A stretch of DNA of 5,941 nucleotides from Atopobium sp. (GTDB lineage Bacteria; Actinomycetota; Coriobacteriia; Coriobacteriales; Atopobiaceae): NCBI GenBank assembly GCA_018376005.1, contig JAHACE010000104.1, positions 1 to 5,941 of the forward strand, written 5' to 3'. The notes beneath the pieces were generated by a model. The model worked only from the letters and a program-made list of their open reading frames with translations. It searched no databases and had not been told where the DNA came from. The position numbers were made by a program, and so were the translations under genes. Positions 1 to 4,010 of this stretch are shown here, piece after piece (the stretch's first letter is position 1; the number at the start of each line of letters is the position of its first letter).

Positions 1-22
1 GGTTGTCGTCTTTCTTTGCCAT
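1..22 (-). CDS. Start of an unidentified protein, truncated by the window edge
   Basis: An ATG at 22-20 is followed by codons for Met-Ala-Lys-Lys-Asp-Asp-Asn before the window ends. On the minus strand GAGG (+27 to +30) sits 4 bases before this ATG, a plausible Shine-Dalgarno sequence at slightly short spacing. A -10-like hexamer lies about 30 bases upstream. Seven residues are too few to name a family. It would be transcribed in the same direction as the Nudix gene, about 186 bases downstream of that gene's stop. The start is supported only by the ribosome binding site and the typical charged N-terminus. Confidence 0.42.
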
Positions 23-50
23 CAATCCTCAATCAAACGCTTACACTTTG

Positions 51-56
51 ATGATA
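51..56 (-). promoter_or_regulatory. Possible -10 element for the leftmost gene
   Basis: Read on the minus strand this is TATCAT, a 5 of 6 match to TATAAT, about 29 bases upstream of the ATG at 22. I could not find a convincing -35 hexamer 16-18 bases further upstream, so the call is weak. Confidence 0.22.
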
Positions 57-82
57 CCCGTCGTCGCCCAAGGATTTCATGG

Positions 83-92
83 CGAGAAACCC
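83..92 (+). repeat. Dispersed motif CGAGAAACCC, copy 1
   Basis: This is the leftmost of four exact, same-orientation copies of the 10-mer (others begin at 702, 1406 and 2401). Here it is followed by CTC rather than GTC, making it the least complete match to the longer consensus. It lies in the gap between the Nudix gene and the next minus-strand gene, about 120 bases beyond the Nudix stop. Function unknown. Confidence 0.6.
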
Positions 93-116
93 CTCTTTTA
101 GTCACTCCACATTCTC

Positions 117-132
117 TGCAAAGTATTTTGCA
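117..132. promoter_or_regulatory. Perfect dyad TGCAAA-4-TTTGCA, possible operator
   Basis: Six-base arms in perfect inverted symmetry flank a 4-base spacer (GTAT). It sits in the non-coding gap between the Nudix stop (209) and the start of the leftmost gene (22), about 95 bases upstream of the latter. The size suits a dimeric repressor or activator site. No T-run follows it on either strand, so it is not a classical terminator. The AT-rich arms could also be chance. Confidence 0.28.
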
Positions 133-208
133 CACGACAATTCATCCACGCTTGCAGCTAGCCTACACCCGCAGCGTTTGCGCCCGCGGATCACGCGCCC
201 CGCAGATT

Positions 209-640
209 CTACAGGTGCTGCGACGCAAAGACATCGTTCCAGAACGTGCCAAGCTGCCTGATAAGCTCGATGTCCGCAGGAAGCCACTGCACGTCAAGCA
301 GTTCGTTTTGAGCAAGCCAACGAAGCTCCGAGTGGATCTCTGGGTCCGCGACAGGCTCCTCAGACTCGCCAAGTGTGCAGACAAAACAATCCATATGCAG
401 GTCAAAGGTGGGGTAGGAGTAAGTCACCGTGTCATAGAAGAATGCCGCTTGCACACTACAGTGCAGCTCTTCCTGAATTTCTCGACGCAGGGCCTGCTCG
501 GAGGTCTCTCCAGCTTCAACCTTTCCGCCAGGAAACTCCCAGAAGCCAGCGTTATCCGCATCAGCTCTGCAAGCGGCAAGAATTTTATTGTCCTTATAGA
601 AGATAGCCGCAGCTACATTGACTGTTTTGGCCTCGGACAT
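209..640 (-). CDS. MutT-type Nudix hydrolase ((deoxy)nucleoside triphosphate pyrophosphohydrolase)
   Basis: A 143-residue single-domain Nudix protein. MutT-like enzymes hydrolyse (deoxy)nucleoside triphosphates, often oxidised or otherwise damaged ones, to the monophosphate and pyrophosphate in the cytosol, using Mg2+ bound by the Nudix box. The box is visible at residues 39-61: G39-x5-E45-x7-R53-E54-I-Q-E57-E58, with His60 where many members have Gly, a tolerated variant. N-terminal strands (VNVAAAIF) and the WEFPGGK stretch before the box are typical of the MutT/NudG group. The length is close to that of E. coli MutT and NudG. The reading frame extends upstream to 688, but the ATG at 640 is chosen because GGAGG (647-651) lies 6 bases before it. 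The thioesterase stop is 1 base upstream, so translation is probably coupled. The exact substrate cannot be read from sequence. Confidence 0.88.
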   Translation of the reverse strand: MSEAKTVNVAAAIFYKDNKILAACRADADNAGFWEFPGGKVEAGETSEQALRREIQEELHCSVQAAFFYDTVTYSYPTFDLHMDCFVCTLGESEEPVADPEIHSELRWLAQNELLDVQWLPADIELIRQLGTFWNDVFASQHL

Positions 641-641
641 G

Positions 642-1358
642 TTATCCCTCCAGTCTGACTGTCGCAAAGACGGTGGAATTTTCGGCATCTTTGAGTACTA
701 CCGAGAAACCCGTCTCATCGGCGTATACCTGGGGAGTAATGGTATCGCCCAAGCGTGCCTGGCTCCTGTACTGCACCACAATGCGGCGCAGCTTGTGAGA
801 ATAGCCAAGGGCCACAAGCGTGTCGACAGCCATGAGCACGTATTGAGCATTGTTGACATGCTTGTTTGTGTCTAGGTGCTGCTGAGAAACAAGAATAGCT
901 GGACCATCAACGGCATTTCCCTCAAGTGCAATTTTGCGAGGTGTGGGCGGTAAATCTACGCGAGGTTCGCCAGTAAGGTAAACGCTCTCGCTCTCTGGAA
1001 CGCGAGCCGCCTTTCCTTCCTTAATGTCCATTAAATACCAGGTAGAATCAGCTTTTACAATGTTTGCACCGCTTGCATCATTAATGACAAATGACCTGGA
1101 AGCCTGAAGGCCCTTCATCTGATATGACCAGGTACCCACGCAGATCTTCTCGCCAAATTGAGGGAGTCGGTCAACTTGAATCTGCCAAGTTGCCAGAACC
1201 CAAGCGTATCCCTCGCTGGTCAGCTGCTTAAAGCCGCGGCCAATATCTTCTGAATGGAACGTCGAGCAATCCTGTAGATAGTTCATAACGCCTACCAGGG
1301 AAAGCTTGCCCGTCTCATCACATTCGCTGTATCTAACTCTACCTTCAATGGTGTACAT
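642..1358 (-). CDS. Acyl-ACP thioesterase (FatA/FatB-like, double hot-dog)
   Basis: A 238-residue protein matching the bacterial acyl-ACP thioesterase family (PF01643), which releases free fatty acids from acyl carrier protein in the cytosol. The first hot-dog half shows the usual opening (Y10-S-E-C-D-E..GKLS, then V22-G-V-M-N-Y-L-Q-D) and W53-V-L-A-T-W. The second half carries the hallmark at residues 161-173, H-L-D163-T-N165-K-H167-V-N-N-A-Q-Y, equivalent to the catalytic D-x-N-x-H-V-N-N segment of plant FatA/FatB. The next conserved segment reads V-Q-Y197-R-S-Q200, with Gln200 where many relatives have Glu. Upstream of the ATG at 1358 only a weak GGA is seen. The gene follows the PF06541 gene after 59 bases and ends 1 base before the Nudix start, so it is probably in the same operon. 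It may shape membrane fatty-acid composition or recycle acyl chains; acyl-chain preference cannot be read here. Confidence 0.87.
   Translation of the reverse strand: MYTIEGRVRYSECDETGKLSLVGVMNYLQDCSTFHSEDIGRGFKQLTSEGYAWVLATWQIQVDRLPQFGEKICVGTWSYQMKGLQASRSFVINDASGANIVKADSTWYLMDIKEGKAARVPESESVYLTGEPRVDLPPTPRKIALEGNAVDGPAILVSQQHLDTNKHVNNAQYVLMAVDTLVALGYSHKLRRIVVQYRSQARLGDTITPQVYADETGFSVVLKDAENSTVFATVRLEG
646..651 (-). promoter_or_regulatory. Ribosome binding site GGAGGG that fixes the Nudix start
   Basis: GGAGGG on the minus strand lies 5-6 bases before the ATG at 640. It overlaps the last codons of the thioesterase (its Glu-Gly-stop). It favours 640 over the longer in-frame start near 688, which would overlap the upstream gene by about 47 bases. 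Confidence 0.7.
702..715 (+). repeat. Dispersed motif CGAGAAACCCGTCT, copy 2
   Basis: This copy lies inside the thioesterase gene, about 60 bases before its stop. Read in the gene's frame it encodes part of D-E-T-G-F-S. It shares 14 bases with copy 3. The surrounding protein segment is ordinary C-terminal thioesterase sequence, so this copy could be chance within coding sequence. Confidence 0.6.
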
Positions 1359-1376
1359 ACAAATCCAAACTCGAAA

Positions 1377-1390
1377 TCAGCAGTTGCTGA
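1377..1390. promoter_or_regulatory. Dyad TCAGCA-2-TGCTGA in the gap before the thioesterase gene
   Basis: Perfect 6-base arms surround a 2-base centre, located 19-32 bases upstream of the thioesterase ATG in the 59-base gap after the PF06541 gene. The loop is too short for a stable RNA hairpin as written and no U-run follows, so a protein-binding operator is more likely than a terminator. A gap upstream of a fatty-acid gene would be a natural place for a lipid-responsive regulator, but the sequence matches no operator I can name. Confidence 0.28.
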
Positions 1391-1402
1391 GGTATTACTA
1401 TC

Positions 1403-1419
1403 TGTCGAGAAACCCGTCT
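1403..1419 (+). repeat. Dispersed motif TGTCGAGAAACCCGTCT, copy 3
   Basis: This is the most complete copy and it overlaps the stop codon (1418-1420) of the PF06541 gene. In transcript sense it reads as the stop codon followed by CGGGTTTCTCGACA. It shares 15 bases with copy 4 (TGTCGAGAAACCCGT) and 14 with copy 2. Being mostly outside coding sequence, it argues that the motif is not merely a codon-usage effect. Confidence 0.65.
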
Positions 1420-2320
1420 AGTTGTCCCATGGGAACGAACCTGGCAGGTGATCTTTGACTTTCTGGGTAGTATCGTCAAACTTTTGCTTGGTTACCTGGA
1501 CTTTCTGGGAAACCTCTTTAGCCTTTTGTGTGGCAAGAAGGGTTGCAGTTTGAGCAGCTGCATTTGCTTTTTGGGCTGCCGCGTTTGCCTTTTGAGCAGC
1601 TGCATTTGCTTTCTCTGAAGCATTTTGTGCTGCAGCGCTCACTTTTTGCGAAGCGCTTTGAGCCATCGCATCAACCTGCTGTGATGCGTTATGTGCGACC
1701 TCTTCAATCCTCAAAGATGCATCTTGAGCTGCGGCTTCAACCTTGTGATGGGTGGTTGGCCCATTCCAAAGAAGGCTAGCAACCGTGTCCAAAAAATAGA
1801 GCGTGACCACAATAAAGGCCATTACAGAGATGGTGTGCCTTGAGAAAAGCATCAAAATATCAAGCATCGCTGGAACTAGTATAAAGACTGAGGTAACCGA
1901 AAACGCGCCAAACACAGCGCTGGCCTGGGGACAAATACGACCATGTAAGTTGAACTTAAACATGGAGTAGTCCCACCACTTCTTTTTAAAGCGACGCTCC
2001 AAAAAGAGGCCGGTTGAGTACTCAATAACGGTGGCCAAAAATCCGCCAATAATAAAGACAATAAACGGATTGGAAATCTGGCCTAGTACCAGCCAAACTG
2101 CAAGCGCGCCAATGCCATAAATAGGGCAGGTAGGTCCAAAAAGAAAACCGCGCTTGGTAAATTCGCCCTCAACAACGGAGCAATAAATGGTTTCGTACAC
2201 CCAGCCGCCAAAAGAAATCAGTGCAAAAATTATGACCATCTGAGGCAGATACTGTACAAAGAGCTCAATATTCTTATCGAGTGCAAAAAGCGTGCGCAGT
2301 GTCTCAGCCATGGTGCTCAC
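1418..2320 (-). CDS. PF06541 (ABC_trans_CmpB-like) membrane protein with LEA-like helical repeat tail
   Basis: A 300-residue protein. Residues about 25-190 match the PF06541 family of multi-pass membrane proteins, annotated as putative ABC transporter type IV permeases but of unproven function. Visible signature: F37-G-G-W-V-Y-E, then R57-G-F-L-F-G-P-T-C-P-I-Y-G, then W-D-Y-S..F-N-L-H-G-R-I-C (116-130). Hydrophobic segments lie near 27-47, 66-82, 84-104, 137-157 and 164-185. No ABC ATPase is nearby. Residues 191-293 form a cytoplasm- or surface-facing tail rich in Ala, Lys and Gln, with no Pro until its end, built of 11- and 7-residue repeats and predicted to be a long amphipathic helix. The tail appears to be an addition to the family core. 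The start is GTG at 2320, overlapping the HD gene's stop as GTGA, which implies coupled translation; an ATG at 2311 is the alternative. The C-terminus is G-S-F-P-W-D-N. Confidence 0.83.
   Translation of the reverse strand: MSTMAETLRTLFALDKNIELFVQYLPQMVIIFALISFGGWVYETIYCSVVEGEFTKRGFLFGPTCPIYGIGALAVWLVLGQISNPFIVFIIGGFLATVIEYSTGLFLERRFKKKWWDYSMFKFNLHGRICPQASAVFGAFSVTSVFILVPAMLDILMLFSRHTISVMAFIVVTLYFLDTVASLLWNGPTTHHKVEAAAQDASLRIEEVAHNASQQVDAMAQSASQKVSAAAQNASEKANAAAQKANAAAQKANAAAQTATLLATQKAKEVSQKVQVTKQKFDDTTQKVKDHLPGSFPWDN
1550..1612 (-). repeat. Three 21-bp tandem repeats coding KANAAAQ
   Basis: Three units (1550-1570, 1571-1591, 1592-1612) each encode Lys-Ala-Asn-Ala-Ala-Ala-Gln, residues 237-257 of the PF06541 protein. 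The outer two units are identical in all 21 bases. The middle unit differs from them at 5 positions, all third codon positions and all synonymous. Such an array could gain or lose units by slippage or recombination without breaking the frame. Confidence 0.88.
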
Positions 2321-2910
2321 GAGAGATTTCCGTAATCCATGTAGTCGTTAAACTCATCTGACTCACTATTGGTTGTGCCCTGGAAATCACTTTCAGGTGT
2401 CGAGAAACCCGTTGGGCGGAAACCGTCTTTTTTGTATGGATTGCCTGTCAGCGTTTCTGCAGTTGAGCAAGCTTTATCGCAGGTCGTAACAATCCAAGCT
2501 TCTTTGGTATGAGGTGGAATAGGAACTAGAGGAAACATGTGGTGTAAGATGATGTCTTCCTCAACAGGCGTTAGATCAGGAAAGTCTTCGCGGGCATTAT
2601 CAAGTGCATGGCGAGGGTGAGTAAATCCGTGCCAGTTGTCTGGTGCAGCCTCGTGATCATGCCAATCGTAAAGGTAGTAGTCATGGAGGAGTGCACCACG
2701 TACAAGCGCGCGTTCATCAACTTTGATACCAGCGTTCATAGCAAAAGCAAGGCTGCTATAAGCAACTGCAATAACGTGGTCGAGTGTGCTGGTAGTTCCA
2801 TGTTGTGTAAAAGTTGCAAGCTGATAGAGTCTTCCAGACTTCAGAATAGGAGTTGAAAGCTCATCGAACCTCTCGCGAATTTTAGAAACGTCAACCAAAA
2901 AATATCCCAT
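2317..2910 (-). CDS. HD-domain phosphohydrolase
   Basis: A 197-residue soluble protein with an HD-superfamily metal-dependent phosphohydrolase core. The expected ligands are visible in order: His45 (T-L-D-H45-V-I-A-V-A), the H76-D77 pair (A-L-L-H-D-Y-Y-L-Y-D-W-H), further His at 94, 98, 101 and H123-H124, and Asp145 (T-T-C-D-K-A). The pattern H-W-H-D-H..W-H-G-F-x-H-P-x-H-A resembles the small HD proteins usually annotated only as HD-domain or uncharacterised phosphohydrolases; the substrate (nucleotide, cyclic nucleotide or other phosphate ester) is not readable. Residues after about 160 form a Ser/Asp/Glu-rich, probably disordered tail. ATG at 2910 is used; a TTG at 2913 is also in frame. 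Neither has a good Shine-Dalgarno sequence, and a TTG five codons in, preceded by GGGA, is a further candidate. The stop overlaps the PF06541 GTG by 4 bases. Confidence 0.84.
   Translation of the reverse strand: MGYFLVDVSKIRERFDELSTPILKSGRLYQLATFTQHGTTSTLDHVIAVAYSSLAFAMNAGIKVDERALVRGALLHDYYLYDWHDHEAAPDNWHGFTHPRHALDNAREDFPDLTPVEEDIILHHMFPLVPIPPHTKEAWIVTTCDKACSTAETLTGNPYKKDGFRPTGFSTPESDFQGTTNSESDEFNDYMDYGNLS
2398..2412 (+). repeat. Dispersed motif TGTCGAGAAACCCGT, copy 4
   Basis: This copy lies within the HD gene about 80 bases before its stop. It encodes P-T-G-F-S-T in the low-complexity tail after the catalytic core (residues 166-171), in the same frame as copy 2 (T-G-F-S). It shares 15 bases with copy 3. 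Its position in a poorly constrained tail is compatible with the DNA or RNA motif, not the protein, being selected. Confidence 0.62.
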
Positions 2911-2966
2911 CAACTGTGTGTACGCTACAGAAGTCTCTGCGCATACCTTAGCAATGTATCTATAAA

Positions 2967-2980
2967 AGATTAGTTAATCT
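2967..2980. promoter_or_regulatory. Dyad AGATTA-2-TAATCT between the lipid kinase and HD genes
   Basis: Perfect 6-base arms with a 2-base centre lie in the 75-base gap after the kinase stop and before the HD start. On the minus strand it is followed by TTTTATAG. It could be an operator for the HD operon or a weak, AT-rich terminator for the kinase (5-bp stem, 4-base loop, short U-run). The AT-rich stretch just downstream also suits a promoter, but I see no hexamer pair I would defend. Confidence 0.33.
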
Positions 2981-2985
2981 GACGG

Positions 2986-3921
2986 TTACGTGCAATCTTT
3001 TTGGCTGAATGTTACGAAAACGAAAGAATAGAAAATGCAAGCGCCAGGAAGACACCTAGCAGAATAGGCGTAAATGTCGTGGCAGGTGACCTCGCCATTT
3101 ACTTCCAGTGGCATAGGCGCTGTTGATTCAACGGTAATTTCTTTGCCGCTAAAGCTATTGAGGTAGGGCCTACCAAGCGAGTCTCCCGTGCGATCAAAGA
3201 AGCCAGAAAGCAGTGGGCGCACCAGCTTTGCAGTCATGTGAGTCTCAATGACAATAACCTCAAGCAGACCGTCATTCATGCGATTACCAGGGGCTAATTC
3301 AATTCCTGCTTGCATCATGGAGCTGTTTGCAATAAGGCAGCCAATGCCCTGAAGCTCATGTACTTTGCCGTCAACGGTAATTTTGAAGTCGTGAACTGGC
3401 GGCATAAGGTTGGCTAGGGCCGCAGTAAAGTATGCGGCTTCTCCAAAGGTTTGTTTGTGGGGGATAGCTGAACGCATAATTTCTGCGTCAAGGCCTGTAC
3501 CGGCCATTAAAGGAACTCCAGCTACATGGGTTTCTCCCGACACTGTGGTCCAGGTAATTTCACCTAGGTCAAGCTGTGCGGTCTGAAGGTTTCTGCAGGC
3601 CAGCGCCAGTGCGTTAGGTTCAGGAGCGTTTCCAATATTTGCAGCTAGAAGATTAGCGGTTCCAGAAGGAAAGACAAGAATAGGTGTCTGGCATCCTCTA
3701 AGGCCGTAGAGCAGGCTAGATACGGTTCCATCTCCGCCCGAGAGCACCACTACGTCAAAATCTTCAGGCTGAACAGAACTCAGAACCTCATCTGTGCGCC
3801 AATGGCTTTCAACTAGCTTTACCAGGCATTCGTCGCCGCTTTTCAGAAGAGCGCGCTCAAATTCAAAGATTGCGTCAGAGCTAAAACCCGAGCAAGGATT
3901 GTGAATGATGAGGGTTCTCAT
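2986..3921 (-). CDS. Diacylglycerol/lipid kinase family protein (DagK/YegS-like)
   Basis: A 311-residue cytosolic or membrane-associated kinase of the diacylglycerol kinase catalytic family (PF00781), which transfers phosphate from ATP to a lipid hydroxyl such as diacylglycerol. Visible landmarks: N-terminal nucleotide-binding strand and loop (T3-L-I-I-H-N-P-C-S-G), S61-G-G-D-G-T66, P85-S-G-T-A-N-L-L-A-A-N-I-G, A140-G-T-G-L-D-A-E, then in the C-terminal beta domain L209-A-P-G-N-R-M-N-D-G218-L-L-E-V and L272-E-V-N-G-E277 with L291-P-G-A. Length is typical for the family. A TTG upstream (3945) is in frame, but ATG at 3921 is chosen because GGAGG sits 4 bases before it and the family start MRTLIIHNP begins there. 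The last 12 or so residues extend slightly past the usual end. It is transcribed divergently from RNase D. The true substrate lipid is uncertain; undecaprenol, diacylglycerol and sphingoid-like lipids are all known in the wider family. Confidence 0.87.
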   Translation of the reverse strand: MRTLIIHNPCSGFSSDAIFEFERALLKSGDECLVKLVESHWRTDEVLSSVQPEDFDVVVLSGGDGTVSSLLYGLRGCQTPILVFPSGTANLLAANIGNAPEPNALALACRNLQTAQLDLGEITWTTVSGETHVAGVPLMAGTGLDAEIMRSAIPHKQTFGEAAYFTAALANLMPPVHDFKITVDGKVHELQGIGCLIANSSMMQAGIELAPGNRMNDGLLEVIVIETHMTAKLVRPLLSGFFDRTGDSLGRPYLNSFSGKEITVESTAPMPLEVNGEVTCHDIYAYSARCLPGACIFYSFVFVTFSQKDCT

Positions 3922-3925
3922 ATAT

Positions 3926-3930
3926 CCTCC
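3926..3930 (-). promoter_or_regulatory. Ribosome binding site GGAGG of the lipid kinase
   Basis: GGAGG on the minus strand is separated by ATAT from the ATG at 3921. The spacing is short but the sequence is the strongest Shine-Dalgarno match nearby. It excludes the longer TTG start at 3945, because the site would then lie inside the gene. Confidence 0.65.
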
Positions 3931-4010
3931 GAAGATTTGCGACAAGCTGGTATATCATTTTGATACGTATGAGTGTATCGCTTTACGTTAGATACTTAAT
4001 CGGCAATTGG
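3931..4010. promoter_or_regulatory. Divergent intergenic region between lipid kinase and RNase D, with GATAC/GTATC repeats
   Basis: This AT-rich gap must contain the promoters for both directions. GATAC (3962-3966), GTATC (3975-3979) and GATAC (3991-3995) form inverted pairs, and TACGTA (3964-3969) is a palindrome. A possible kinase promoter on the minus strand is TTAAGT-16-TACACT, but it matches consensus poorly. No defensible plus-strand hexamer pair was found for RNase D. A shared regulator binding the GATAC repeats is a guess. Confidence 0.3.

Noticed and set aside
33..80. A 15-codon minus-strand frame (MKSLGDDGYHQSVSV) that could be a leader peptide
   Set aside because: The purine-rich stretch ahead of it is too far from the ATG, there is no run of regulatory codons and no attenuator-like hairpin follows.
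178..205. GC-rich stretch with CGCG-5-CGCG stem after the Nudix stop as a terminator
   Set aside because: Only four base pairs form and no T-run follows on the minus strand.
102..287. Open frame of 61 codons on the minus strand past the Nudix stop
   Set aside because: It overlaps the Nudix gene in another frame, has no good ribosome binding site, and its Cys/Arg-rich translation resembles no protein I know.
128..658. Long plus-strand open frame of 176 codons
   Set aside because: It is the antisense shadow of the Nudix gene, which has an intact Nudix box and a clear ribosome binding site.
3001..3100. Hydrophobic segment (ILLGVFLALAFSIL) in another frame at the 3' end of the lipid kinase, suggesting a frameshift
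   Set aside because: The annotated frame keeps the family's terminal N-G-E and L-P-G-A pattern, so the original frame is the real one and the hydrophobic shadow is coincidental.
3528..3541. GGGTTTCTCCCGACA, resembling the dispersed motif in the opposite orientation
   Set aside because: The central CG is disrupted and it is simply codons for S-G-E-T-H in the lipid kinase. It does not match the 10-mer exactly.
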